42,016 nt of DNA from assembly GCA_017517705.1 (NCBI GenBank), contig JAFWYM010000011.1, positions 1 through 42,016 of the forward strand. The letters run 5' to 3'. A program made the position numbers and the translations under genes. The stretch comes from Alistipes sp. GTDB lineage: Bacteria; Bacteroidota; Bacteroidia; Bacteroidales; Rikenellaceae. This document shows, one piece after another, positions 1 through 8,057 of this stretch (positions within the stretch are counted from its first letter, which is position 1; the number at the start of each line of letters is the position of its first letter). The notes under the pieces are model-generated. The model was not told the origin of the DNA and did no database searches. It saw only the letters and a program-made list of their open reading frames with translations.

Positions 1-519
1 CACGGGTATTAAAAATAATACCCGCAATATGAGGGGCGGCGTGAGGATGAGGGGGGGGGCGGGGGGTGTAGCTGTGGGTATACTTTTATATACCCGCAAG
101 TGCGTGTGGCGGTGTGTAGTGTAAGGGCGAGGGGGTGGGGCTGGGTAAGCGCGGATTTGTCATGCTGAGCGGAGTCGAAGCATCTGCCCGAAAGGTCGTT
201 ATCGTCTCTGTAGCCCCTTTTTGAGATCCTTCACTACGTTCAGGATGACAAAGTGCCTTATAGTAACTCATCACCCACATCATACCTTCCCTAAACATCA
301 CGGGTATTAAAAATAATACCCGCAAGACGGTATGTGTGGGTGTCACCCTGAGCGGAGCAGCAGCGGAGCCGAAGGATCTGAGTGTGGTGAGTGAAGGTAG
401 TATGGGTAGTATGGGTGGTACTTTTGCTCCGCAAAAACACGCGACAACGTACCAGCACAGCAGAGCGCAACGACATCTCGGATTGCACGCATTGGAAAAA
501 AGTATTACCTTTGCGCGCT
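1..519. repeat. Repeat-rich intergenic stretch before the MATE gene
   Basis: No gene is supported here; the open frames are short and lie across repeats. A hairpin unit with arms CGGGTATTA/TAATACCCG and an AAAA loop occurs at 1-27 and again, identical, at 299-325. A related hairpin (GGGTATA/TATACCC) lies near 77-97. Copies of a unit of the form GTCATnCTGAGCGnAG..GAAGnATCT lie at 156-185 (forward), 224-252 (inverted, so the pair can fold into a long hairpin) and 341-379 (forward, with an internal GCGGAGC duplication). G-rich runs occur at 51-66 and 125-145, and GTAGTATGGG repeats at 397-419. These look like dispersed non-coding repeats. The window edge cuts the first unit. Confidence 0.7.
483..513 (+). 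promoter_or_regulatory. Bacteroidetes-type promoter of the MATE operon
   Basis: A TTGC (-33) at 483-486 is separated by 19 bases from TACCTTTG (-7) at 506-513. The expected transcription start, about 6-7 bases further on, falls on or next to the ATG at 520, so the message may be leaderless. This placement also argues for the start at 520 over the longer open frame beginning at 391. Confidence 0.65.
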
Positions 520-1923
520 ATGTTAACGTTAAAGAGATACACCCCCTACTACAAGCAGATATTTCATCTCGCTCTACCCGTGGTGCTGGCACAAGCAGGA
601 CAGCTGACAACGCAGTTTGCCGACACCGCGATGGTGGGCAACTACGGTGGCAACGACCCCGTGCCCCTGGCGGCAGTGTCGCTCGGCAGCTCGCTATTCC
701 TACTCATATACCTTGCAGCATTAGGCCTCGCGCTGGCCATAACACCCTTGGTAGGTGAGCACTACGCACGTGGCGATAGGCGCATGGTGGCAATACTATT
801 TGAAAATGGCGTGTCGTACTGCTCGATAATAGGCGTCGTAGCTACCGCAGCAGCACTCGCCCTACGCCCCTTTATAGGTGTATTAGGTGAGTGGATGTCA
901 TCACCGGGAGAGGATATAACCGCCGTGGTTGATATAGCTCTACCCTACTACGATATGCTCGTATGGAGCATAATGCCACTAATGCTATTCCTCGCCGTGA
1001 AGCAGTTTCTCGAGGGCATAGGCAACACCTCGACAGCGATGTGGATAACCCTTGGTGGCAACGTAGTAAACATCGTGCTCAACTACGTATTCATCTTCGG
1101 CAACTGGGGTGCCGAGGCGATGGGCGCCGAGGGTGCCGGCCTGGCAACACTCCTTGCGCGTGGGGGACAGATGGTGGCCATCGTAGCCTACTTCTTCCTT
1201 TCGCGCAGGCTACGCATATACCGAGCACTCTTCGATGCCAAGCCTCTAAGAAAGAGGCATCTACGCAAGTTGTTAAACATAGGCTATCCAATATCGTTTC
1301 AGATGGTTCTCGAGTCGGCAGCCTTCATCCTAACATCTATCTTAGCACTATCCTTCAGCACAGTGGCGGGAGGGGCTATGCAGGTATCATTCAGCATTGC
1401 CAACGTGGCGTGGATGATAACTGTGGCCATAGGCTCCGCCTCGACAATACTCGTATCACACATCTACGGCGCCAAGGAGCGCGAGCAGCTGCGCCCCACG
1501 GTGATGGCAACATACCACCTCGGACTGGCTTGGGGCATCCTCATGGCCGCAGTATTCGTAGTATTCCGCGAGCCCATAGCCTCGCTCTTTACCGACAACA
1601 GCGAGGTCATAGCCCTAAGCGCCGAGCTTATGCTCCTCATAGCAATATATCAGCTCTCGGATGCCGTGCAGGGTCTCTCGATAAGTATGCTCCGCGGCAT
1701 TCAGGATGTGCGCATTATTATGCCCATAGTGCTGTGTTCATACCTTCTAATAAACATACCTGCCGGGATTCTCTTAGCCTACACCTTTGGTCTCGAGTCT
1801 CACGGCTTGGTTATAGGCCTCATCCTCGGCCTCTCGACAGCAGCGCTCCTCACGTCACTGCGCCTACGCCATAGGATTAGGCTATGGGAGATGCACACGG
1901 TAACAACCACAAACAAACAATAA
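520..1923 (+). CDS. MATE family multidrug efflux transporter
   Basis: Predicted inner-membrane exporter of the MATE family, which expels cationic drugs or metabolites in exchange for Na+ or H+. The protein is about 467 residues, normal for the family, with about 12 hydrophobic segments. The N-terminus contains the family pattern LPVVLAQAGQLTTQFADTAMVG and an internally repeated second half (ISFQMVLESAAF...). The open frame continues upstream to 391, but those 43 residues run through repeat DNA and over the promoter at 483-513, so the start at 520 is preferred. Six bases separate its stop from the SMR gene, so the two exporters are probably co-transcribed. The substrate cannot be told from sequence. 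Confidence 0.9.
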   Translation: MLTLKRYTPYYKQIFHLALPVVLAQAGQLTTQFADTAMVGNYGGNDPVPLAAVSLGSSLFLLIYLAALGLALAITPLVGEHYARGDRRMVAILFENGVSYCSIIGVVATAAALALRPFIGVLGEWMSSPGEDITAVVDIALPYYDMLVWSIMPLMLFLAVKQFLEGIGNTSTAMWITLGGNVVNIVLNYVFIFGNWGAEAMGAEGAGLATLLARGGQMVAIVAYFFLSRRLRIYRALFDAKPLRKRHLRKLLNIGYPISFQMVLESAAFILTSILALSFSTVAGGAMQVSFSIANVAWMITVAIGSASTILVSHIYGAKEREQLRPTVMATYHLGLAWGILMAAVFVVFREPIASLFTDNSEVIALSAELMLLIAIYQLSDAVQGLSISMLRGIQDVRIIMPIVLCSYLLINIPAGILLAYTFGLESHGLVIGLILGLSTAALLTSLRLRHRIRLWEMHTVTTTNKQ

Positions 1924-1929
1924 CAGACT

Positions 1930-2262
1930 ATGAAGCAGTATATATATCTACTCCTTGCCATTATCTTCGAGGTGGCATGGGCGCTATTGCTAAAGTATAC
2001 CGATGGTTTCACGCGACTATGGCCTACGGTGGCAACACTCACGACATATCTCGCGGCGCTCTACTTCCTCAACCTCACCGTGCAAAGTATGCCCGTGGGT
2101 ATTGCCTATGCCGTATGGGCAGGTACGGGCATGGTGCTCATTGCACTCTTGGGTGTTGTAGTGCTAAAGCAGCAACTCGACCTTCCCGCGATCATAGGCC
2201 TCGCACTCATCGTCGCGGGCGTACTCGTACTTAACCTATGTTCTAAAAGCGTAACACACTAA
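1930..2262 (+). CDS. Small multidrug resistance (SMR) family transporter
   Basis: A 110-residue, four-helix membrane protein of the EmrE/SugE type. The essential membrane-embedded glutamate is E14 (sequence IIFEVAW), and the conserved GIAYAVWAGTG segment sits in the third helix. SMR proteins work as dual-topology dimers exporting quaternary cations or guanidinium with proton exchange. Only one SMR gene is present, so it would be a homodimer and not a paired EbrAB type. It lies 6 bases after the MATE gene and 2 bases before the hydrolase, which implies one transcript. Whether it is drug-type or guanidinium-type is undecided. Confidence 0.9.
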   Translation: MKQYIYLLLAIIFEVAWALLLKYTDGFTRLWPTVATLTTYLAALYFLNLTVQSMPVGIAYAVWAGTGMVLIALLGVVVLKQQLDLPAIIGLALIVAGVLVLNLCSKSVTH

Positions 2263-2264
2263 CT

Positions 2265-3527
2265 ATGAGAGATAACACACGTGTATCGCTATCCATCGTC
2301 GTATGGACGATGCTATTTATCGGATTCGTCGCCGCAGGCATCTTCGGCATATCGCGCATGGTGGAAAACAAGGCGGTAACAACGGTTGTCGTTACCCAGG
2401 AGCGCATCGAGAGGGTCATACCCGATAGCGTGGGGCTTGATGGTCGCGACCTTCAGCGCATAGCGTCGTTGGTCGATGACTACGTCGAGCGTGGCACTAT
2501 TCCGGGTGCCGTCGTTGCCATTGTGCGTGGCGACAAGCTCGCCTACATCGAGGCCTTTGGCTCTCGCGATGATGGCATTGCCATGACCGAGGATGCGCAC
2601 TTCGACCTCGCCTCGCTTACGAAGCCCGTGGTCGTCGCCACAGCAGTGATGCAGCTTGTGGAGCGTGGCGAGCTACGCCTAAGTGAGCGCGTGAGCGGCA
2701 TCATCCCCACATTTGAGGGGTGGCGCGACGCTAAGGACGAGGAGCACGACATCACCATCCTCGACCTCATAACACACACATCGAAGCTCCCGGCATACGT
2801 GTCATTGGAGCGTCTGCATAGAGAGTACCCTGACTCTGCGACATTGGGACGCGAGGAGCTGATGCACTACATCGCCCACTGCCCGAGGGAGCTCCCCGAC
2901 GTGGAGGGTGCAAGCCACTACAGCTGCCTAAACTACATAACCTTAGGAGTGATCGTCGAGAGCATTGCGGGCATGTCGCTCGAGGAGTATGCCCAGAAAA
3001 ACATCTTTGAGCCACTGGCGATGCACAACAGCTGCTTCGCTCCTACGGCGGAGTACGCCTCGCAATGCGTACCCACGGCCAAGGACCTCCGTGGCGTTGT
3101 CCACGACCCCTTAGCTCGCGAGGTGATGAGTGGCATCTCGGGCAATGCGGGTCTCTTCTCCACAGCTGAGGATATGGCCATATTCACGGCTATGCTCTTA
3201 GGCGGTGGCTCATGGCGTGGCGTGGAGGTGCTCTCACCCTTAGCCGTAGATGCGATGTTCGAGGTACCCTATGGCTACGAAGTGGCAGAGCGCACAATAG
3301 GCTGGCGAGCGGCACACTCGGTATATGTCGCTGCGGGCGACCTCCTTGCGGGTGCGGATACCATCGTACACACGGGCGCAACGGGGACATCCTTAGTTGT
3401 GGATAGGGAGCACAACATAGCCATCGTGATACTCACGAACCGCACATCGGGCTCAGCCACAGCGACAGACATTCACGACCTACGCTCGAAGATATGCAAC
3501 ATCGTGGCAGCAGCTTTGCGCATATAA
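2265..3527 (+). CDS. Membrane-anchored serine hydrolase, class C beta-lactamase-like
   Basis: A 420-residue protein with an N-terminal hydrophobic anchor (about residues 9-30) and a serine beta-lactamase/EstB-type domain facing the periplasm. The catalytic SxxK motif is S117-L-T-K120, the KTG-equivalent is H369-T-G371, and GISGNAGLFST (about 290-300) is typical of the family. The second motif, usually YxN or YSD, reads Y219-S-C221, so the third position is a cysteine. Members include esterases, D-amino-acid peptidases and some beta-lactamases; the true substrate is unknown. As the last gene of the exporter operon it may take part in envelope protection, which is inference. A G-rich repeat and a bidirectional hairpin follow. 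Confidence 0.85.
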   Translation: MRDNTRVSLSIVVWTMLFIGFVAAGIFGISRMVENKAVTTVVVTQERIERVIPDSVGLDGRDLQRIASLVDDYVERGTIPGAVVAIVRGDKLAYIEAFGSRDDGIAMTEDAHFDLASLTKPVVVATAVMQLVERGELRLSERVSGIIPTFEGWRDAKDEEHDITILDLITHTSKLPAYVSLERLHREYPDSATLGREELMHYIAHCPRELPDVEGASHYSCLNYITLGVIVESIAGMSLEEYAQKNIFEPLAMHNSCFAPTAEYASQCVPTAKDLRGVVHDPLAREVMSGISGNAGLFSTAEDMAIFTAMLLGGGSWRGVEVLSPLAVDAMFEVPYGYEVAERTIGWRAAHSVYVAAGDLLAGADTIVHTGATGTSLVVDREHNIAIVILTNRTSGSATATDIHDLRSKICNIVAAALRI

Positions 3528-3551
3528 CAATGAGTAGTGAGTAATTTTTAT

Positions 3552-3599
3552 GGGGAGTGTGGGGAGTGTAGGGAGTATGGGGAGTGTGGGTAGCATGGG
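3552..3599 (+). repeat. G-rich repeat with G-quadruplex potential
   Basis: Six runs of three or four G are separated by 5-6 base linkers of the form AGTGT, AGTAT or TAGCAT. This satisfies the usual G3+N1-7 quadruplex pattern on the plus strand. The same unit (GGGGAGTnTGGG) recurs at 38944-38973 (reverse strand) and in the palindrome at 11063-11119. Confidence 0.7.
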
Positions 3600-3636
3600 T
3601 AATAATCCCCAATCTACCTGTGCCGCTGACATGAAA

Positions 3637-3681
3637 TCAACCCGAATGGGACATACTAAACGTATTTCCCATTCGGGTTGA
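3637..3681. terminator. Bidirectional terminator between hydrolase gene and aspS
   Basis: A perfect 15-bp stem (3637-3651 with 3667-3681) encloses a loop with a second short stem, ATAC/GTAT. It lies between two convergent genes, so it probably ends both transcripts. The core CCCGAATGRGA...TCYCATTCGGG and the inner ATAC/GTAT stem are shared with the hairpin at 22462-22503. Confidence 0.8.
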
Positions 3682-3707
3682 TGATTGAAAGGCTGAGAAT
3701 AACCTCT

Positions 3708-5465
3708 TTACTCGGGCTTAACAAGCGAGAGATATAGCTCATCAAGCTGCGCCTGGGCCACAGGCGATGGGCCATCGAGCATAACATCGCGGCCGGCATT
3801 ATTCTTCGGGAAGGCGATGTAGTCGCGGATAGAGTCAGAGCCACCAAAGAGCGAGCATAAACGGTCGAAGCCGAAGGCAAGACCACCGTGAGGAGGTGCA
3901 CCATACTTAAAGGCGTTCATCAAGAAGCCAAACTGCTCCTCAGCAGCCTCGGGAGTGAAGCCGAGGGCGTTGAACACCTTAGCCTGAAGCTCTGCATCGT
4001 GGATACGGATAGAGCCACCGCCAATCTCTGTGCCATTACATACAAAGTCGTAGGCGTTAGCACGCATCTTACCCAGCTCGCCGGTATCGAAATACTTGGC
4101 ATCCTCGGGCTTGGGCGAGGTGAAGGGGTGGTGCATGGCGTAGAAGCGCTGTGTCTCCTCGTCCCACTCGAACATCGGGAAGTCGACAACCCAGAGGGGT
4201 GCAAACTTCTTGGGATCACGAAGGCCAAGGCGCTCGGCAACCTCCAGACGGAGGGTACAAAGCTGCGTGAGCGTCTTAAACTTATCGCCACAGAGGATAA
4301 AGACCATATCGCCAGCCTTAGCGCCCGTGCGCTCAGCCATAGCCTTAACCTCCTCGGGTGTGAAGAACTTGTCGATAGATGACTTAACGCCACCCTCAGC
4401 ATCCACACGGATCCACACGAGGCCCTTGGCACCCACCTGCGGACGCTTCACGAACTCCGTGAGCTCGTCAATCTGCTTGCGCGTATACGATGCGCAGCCC
4501 TCGGCCGCGAAGCCTACGACATACTCTGCCGAGTCGAAGACGACGAAGTTGTGACCATGGGCGAGATCGGTGATGTCGCTGAAGGCCATACCGAAGCGCA
4601 GGTCGGGCTTATCCGAGCCATACTTCTCCATAGCCTCGATCCACGGCATACGACGGAAGGGCTCGGCAAACTCTACATCCATAACCTCCTTGAACATATA
4701 ACGTGCCCAGCGCTCGAAGATCTCGAGGACATCCTCCTGCTCGACAAACGACATCTCGCAGTCTATCTGCGTGAACTCGGGCTGACGGTCGGCACGTAGA
4801 TCCTCATCGCGGAAGCAACGTACAATCTGGAAGTAGCGGTCGTAGCCCGCAACCATAAGGAGCTGCTTAAGCGTCTGGGGGGACTGTGGCAGGGCGTAGA
4901 ACTGGTTGGGGTTCATACGCGAGGGCACGATGAAGTCGCGGGCACCCTCGGGCGTAGACTTGATAAGGTAGGGAGTCTCGATCTCGAGGAAGCCCTCCTT
5001 GTCGAGGAACTGACGTACGGCCTGCGCCATGCGGTGGCGCAAAATCATTGCGCGCTGGAGCGGTGGACGGCGTAGATCCAAGTAGCGGTACTTCATACGC
5101 AGGTCGTCGCCACCATCCGACTCCTCCTCGATAGTGAAGGGGGGTGTGACAGCACGATTCAATATCTTAAGTTCCGAGGCCGAGATCTCGATGTCGCCGG
5201 TGGCTATCTTAGAGTTCTTCGACGAGCGCTCGACAACGGTACCCGTCACCTGCAATACAAACTCACGTCCCACCTCGGCAGCGGCAGCCTTGACAGCCTC
5301 CGACGAGTGCTCCTCAACCGTAATCTGCGTGATGCCATAGCGATCGCGCAGGTCGATGAAGGCCATAGCTCCGAGGTTACGTACCTTCTGCACCCAGCCA
5401 GCAAGGGTAACACTCTGGCCTACATTCTCTATGCGGAGTTCTCCGCAATTATGTGTCCTGTACAT
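3708..5465 (-). CDS. aspS: Aspartyl-tRNA synthetase
   Basis: A 585-residue class II synthetase that charges tRNA-Asp in the cytoplasm. An N-terminal OB-fold anticodon-binding region (about 1-105) is followed by the catalytic core. Motif 2 reads [18 protein letters not shown] and motif 3 GLAFGFDRL. The GAD-type insertion between them (about 290-420) marks the bacterial form, and the length is normal. The start [11 protein letters not shown] is the usual N-terminus of bacterial AspRS. It diverges from tadA with overlapping promoters and converges with the serine hydrolase gene at a shared terminator. Whether it is discriminating or non-discriminating was not determined. Confidence 0.97.
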   Translation of the reverse strand: MYRTHNCGELRIENVGQSVTLAGWVQKVRNLGAMAFIDLRDRYGITQITVEEHSSEAVKAAAAEVGREFVLQVTGTVVERSSKNSKIATGDIEISASELKILNRAVTPPFTIEEESDGGDDLRMKYRYLDLRRPPLQRAMILRHRMAQAVRQFLDKEGFLEIETPYLIKSTPEGARDFIVPSRMNPNQFYALPQSPQTLKQLLMVAGYDRYFQIVRCFRDEDLRADRQPEFTQIDCEMSFVEQEDVLEIFERWARYMFKEVMDVEFAEPFRRMPWIEAMEKYGSDKPDLRFGMAFSDITDLAHGHNFVVFDSAEYVVGFAAEGCASYTRKQIDELTEFVKRPQVGAKGLVWIRVDAEGGVKSSIDKFFTPEEVKAMAERTGAKAGDMVFILCGDKFKTLTQLCTLRLEVAERLGLRDPKKFAPLWVVDFPMFEWDEETQRFYAMHHPFTSPKPEDAKYFDTGELGKMRANAYDFVCNGTEIGGGSIRIHDAELQAKVFNALGFTPEAAEEQFGFLMNAFKYGAPPHGGLAFGFDRLCSLFGGSDSIRDYIAFPKNNAGRDVMLDGPSPVAQAQLDELYLSLVKPE

Positions 5466-5507
5466 AGCGTTATATATTATAGATTTTATATTCTTCGCGC
5501 TTTTTTA

Positions 5508-5530
5508 TATCTTTGCAACTCACAAAGGTA
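5508..5530. promoter_or_regulatory. Overlapping divergent promoters for tadA (+) and aspS (-)
   Basis: TATCTTTG at 5508-5515 is a plus-strand -7 element for tadA. CAAAGGTA at 5523-5530 is the reverse complement of TACCTTTG and would serve aspS. The two -7 elements are 7 bases apart, so each predicted start site falls at the edge of the other element. Together they form the imperfect palindrome CTTTG-N7-CAAAG. No good -33 is seen for aspS. Confidence 0.6.
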
Positions 5531-5558
5531 ATAATTTTTCAACGAAGATAGACTTTCT

Positions 5559-6020
5559 ATGGAGAAAAAAAATGGTTTTGACGCCTCAAAAGATGAAAAA
5601 TATATGCGTATGGCAATAGCCGAGGCAGAACGAGCGTTAGCCAAGAGAGAGGTGCCCATAGGTGCTGTTGTCGTGGCGGGCGATAGGATCATTGGGCGTG
5701 GTCATAACCTTGTGGAGACACTCGCCGATGCTACGGCACATGCCGAGATGCAGGCCATAACGGCGGCAATGTCAACACTCGGGGGTAAGTACCTCTCGGA
5801 GTGTACGCTATATGTCACGGTCGAGCCCTGCGTGATGTGCGGTGGAGCATTGGCCTGGAGCCAGATAGGGCGCGTGGTATATGGCACGGCAGACCCCAAG
5901 CGCGGCTACAACGTATATTCCGAGCATATTATGCACCCTAAGACACGGGTAGTACAGGGTGTATTGAGGGAGGAGTGCGAGGCGCTGATGACACGTTTTT
6001 TTGCCGAGTTACGTAAATAA
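5559..6020 (+). CDS. tadA: tRNA-specific adenosine deaminase
   Basis: A 153-residue zinc deaminase that converts adenosine-34 to inosine in the anticodon of tRNA-Arg(ACG). The catalytic motif H61-A-E63 and the zinc ligands in P90-C91-V-M-C94 are intact, and the VPIGAVVV segment is typical. The first 12 or so residues (MEKKNGFDASKD) form a short extension before the conserved KYMRMAIAEAE helix, so an internal start such as M16 is possible. Other members of this fold deaminate guanine or cytosine, but the sequence matches TadA best. It stands alone on the plus strand with its own promoter at 5508. Confidence 0.93.
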   Translation: MEKKNGFDASKDEKYMRMAIAEAERALAKREVPIGAVVVAGDRIIGRGHNLVETLADATAHAEMQAITAAMSTLGGKYLSECTLYVTVEPCVMCGGALAWSQIGRVVYGTADPKRGYNVYSEHIMHPKTRVVQGVLREECEALMTRFFAELRK

Positions 6021-6056
6021 GTGGCCACGCAAGCATTAATATTAAAAATATTGTAG

Positions 6057-6064
6057 TAACTTTG
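6057..6064 (+). promoter_or_regulatory. -7 element before the TPR gene
   Basis: TAACTTTG matches the Bacteroidetes -7 consensus and lies about 58 bases before the start at 6122. A convincing -33 is not seen. Confidence 0.5.
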
Positions 6065-6121
6065 TAGTTGGTTTTGACCTTAACAGCGAAAACTAATTAA
6101 ACAACTATACTAAAAACTATT

Positions 6122-7066
6122 ATGAAAAGACTTATTATGACGGTTGTTGCTCTGATGGGTGCAACGACACTTTTTGCTCAGACAGACGTAGTGGCTACCT
6201 TCCAGCAGGGCGTAGGAAATGCTAAGGCTGGTAACTTCACCGAGGCCATCGAGCAGTTCCAGAGCGTTATCGACGCAGGCTGGGATATCGAGGAGCCCGA
6301 TGCTAACCAGCTCAAGGCCATCGCCGGCTCAAAGAAGTTCATCGTTACCTGCTACAACAAGATGGGTGTTGCTGCAATCAACGCTAAGCAGTATGAGGAG
6401 GCCGTGGCCAACTTCACTGAGGCTGCCAACCTCGCAGAGCTCTATGAGGATGTTGCCTCGATGAACAAGAACCGCACACTTATAGGTCAGGTATACCAGG
6501 TGCAGGGCGCCGATGCCTTCAACGCTGAGGACTATGCTACCGCCATTGCCGTATTCTCTAAGGGCTACGAGGCTGACCCCCGCAATACCGAGATGGCACT
6601 GAATCTCGCTGAGAGCCACTTCAAGAGCGAGCAGTATCAGGAGGGCATGAAGATCTGCGCAAAGATTGCAGCGTTGAACCCCGACAAGTTTGCTGAGGCT
6701 ATCGCCGAGGCTCAGGCTAAGATGGATATGTACACCAACAACGAGGTTGCTAAGCTCCAGATGGCCAACGACTACGACGGCATCATCGCTATGGCCGAGC
6801 AGCTCGAGGATGCTGCCATGGCTGCCAAGATCACCATGCAGGCATACTACGGCAAGAAGGACTTCAACAAGATGATCGAGCTCTCAACTGCTGCCCTCGA
6901 GGCACAGACAACGGACGAGGGACGTAGCGACATCTACTACCTCCTCGGCGTGGCATACAACGAGAAAGAGTTGTTCGACCAGGCTATCGCTGCAATGAAG
7001 AATGTGACAGCAGGCAACAACGTGGCTAACGCCCAGGCCGTAATCACAGCCCTCAGCGCTCAGTAG
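6122..7066 (+). CDS. Secreted tetratricopeptide-repeat protein
   Basis: A 314-residue protein with a signal peptide (MKRLIMTVVALMGATTLFA, cleavage probably near residue 19) followed by alternating amphipathic helices rich in A, E and N. Several TPR-like units are visible, for example GVAAINAKQYEEAVANFTEAANL (about 83-105), GADAFNAEDYATAIAVFSKGYEADP (about 130-155) and a C-terminal YLLGVAYNEKELFDQAIAAMKNV. Such proteins are common in the Bacteroidales periplasm as scaffolds, but no specific role can be assigned. It is probably transcribed alone. The base composition is unremarkable, with strongly biased codons (GAG, AAG, GCT) suggesting good expression. Confidence 0.8.
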   Translation: MKRLIMTVVALMGATTLFAQTDVVATFQQGVGNAKAGNFTEAIEQFQSVIDAGWDIEEPDANQLKAIAGSKKFIVTCYNKMGVAAINAKQYEEAVANFTEAANLAELYEDVASMNKNRTLIGQVYQVQGADAFNAEDYATAIAVFSKGYEADPRNTEMALNLAESHFKSEQYQEGMKICAKIAALNPDKFAEAIAEAQAKMDMYTNNEVAKLQMANDYDGIIAMAEQLEDAAMAAKITMQAYYGKKDFNKMIELSTAALEAQTTDEGRSDIYYLLGVAYNEKELFDQAIAAMKNVTAGNNVANAQAVITALSAQ

Positions 7067-7089
7067 TAGACATTAAGCGGAATATTAAT

Positions 7090-7309
7090 GGAGACCGAAT
7101 AAAAGTCTATTTTGGCGTTCTGTGCCGTGATAAGGCATCATCTGCTACTGCTAACGAATCATCTGAGCAACGGGCCGTACGCCTAAGTACAACCCATCGC
7201 TGCGAAATTCGCCGAGCGTGAGCGGTGAAAAGGAACTTAAGCCTAAAGCCACATCTTTTTATTCAACCTCCAAACAGAAGGGGATGACAAACAAAAATTT
7301 GTCATCCCC
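7090..7309 (-). repeat. Copy 1 of the terminator plus AGAGGTTGAATAAA element (after greA)
   Basis: Read on the minus strand, a hairpin GGGGATGACAAA/TTTGTCATCCCC (7280-7309) is followed by a 182-base element that runs from GGAGGTTGAATAAA (right edge 7271) to an inverted related end at 7090. The element holds a hairpin at 7170-7197 with arms ATGGGTTGTAC/GTACGGCCCGT. It closely matches copy 2 at 35105-35392, with a short block replaced, and more distantly copy 3 at 41112-41266. It fills the gap between the convergent TPR and greA genes. The hairpin arm probably terminates greA; the T-rich run at 7311-7316 also suits plus-strand termination. Confidence 0.75.
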
Positions 7310-7359
7310 ATTTTGTTTTGGATAAAGAATCGTCGCCGCTAAGGCTCGCCACCTCACCT

Positions 7360-7836
7360 TTAGATCGAGATGTTCAATATCTCGAGTTTGAGAAGTCCTG
7401 CGGGCACCTGCACCTCGACAACATCGCCCACCTTCTTGCCCAGAAGGGCCTTGGCTATAGGCGTGCCTATGGCGAGCTTACCCTCGCGCAGGTTAGCCTC
7501 GTTCTCCGATACGATGGTGTACTCCACCTCGCGCTTTACGTTATGGTTAAGGAGCTTCACGCGGCTGAGAATCTGCACCTTCGAGGTGTCGATCTTAGTC
7601 TCGTCGATGATACGCGCCTTCGAGAGGGTGCTCTCGAGCTGGGCTATACGCATCTCCAAAAGTCCTTGTGCCTCGCGTGCAGCATCGTACTCGGCATTCT
7701 CCGAGAGGTCACCCTTATCGCGCGCCTCAGCAATGGCCGCAGCGGCAGCAGGACGCTCCACAGAAACCATGTGGTGGAGCTCCTCCTTCAGTTTGTTCAT
7801 TCCCTCAGCTGTGAGGTAGATAATCTCTTTGCTCAT
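7360..7836 (-). CDS. greA: Transcription elongation factor GreA
   Basis: A 158-residue cleavage factor that rescues backtracked RNA polymerase. The N-terminal coiled coil (about 1-75) carries the acidic tip motif GDLSENAEY, residues 42-50. The C-terminal FKBP-like domain ends with the typical GTPIAKALLGKKVGDVVEV segment. The length is that of the family, and MSKEIIYLTAEGMNKLKEEL is a standard GreA start. It has its own promoter with a leader of about 120 bases, and the copy 1 repeat module lies directly after its stop. Confidence 0.97.
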   Translation of the reverse strand: MSKEIIYLTAEGMNKLKEELHHMVSVERPAAAAAIAEARDKGDLSENAEYDAAREAQGLLEMRIAQLESTLSKARIIDETKIDTSKVQILSRVKLLNHNVKREVEYTIVSENEANLREGKLAIGTPIAKALLGKKVGDVVEVQVPAGLLKLEILNISI

Positions 7837-7964
7837 AATATCGTTGTTTAAATTAATTTACGCTTTTTCGGTTGTCAGCATCGGTTATCTCGGAACATAA
7901 AAAAATAATGAATCCCAATCCTTACGAGATTAGAACCCTTGATAAACCGCGCTGTAACGCACTA

Positions 7965-7995
7965 CAAAGGTAGCCCATTTTTTTTAATCGGCAAA
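7965..7995 (-). promoter_or_regulatory. greA promoter
   Basis: On the minus strand TTTG (7992-7995) and TACCTTTG (7965-7972) are separated by exactly 19 bases, a very good match to the Bacteroidetes consensus. The start site would be near 7958, giving a leader of about 120 bases. Confidence 0.75.
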
Positions 7996-8057
7996 TTTTT
8001 TTGGCATAAAGTGTGCCCGAGGGAGAGGATAAGGTAGAATAAATATAGTTTTTGACG

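Noticed and set aside
1-325. Possible CRISPR array from repeated CGGGTATT hairpins
   Set aside because: There are only two exact copies, with no regular spacers between them and no cas genes in the window.
391-519. N-terminal extension of the MATE protein
   Set aside because: The extra 43 codons run through repeats and across a good promoter, and the family's conserved region begins right after the ATG at 520.
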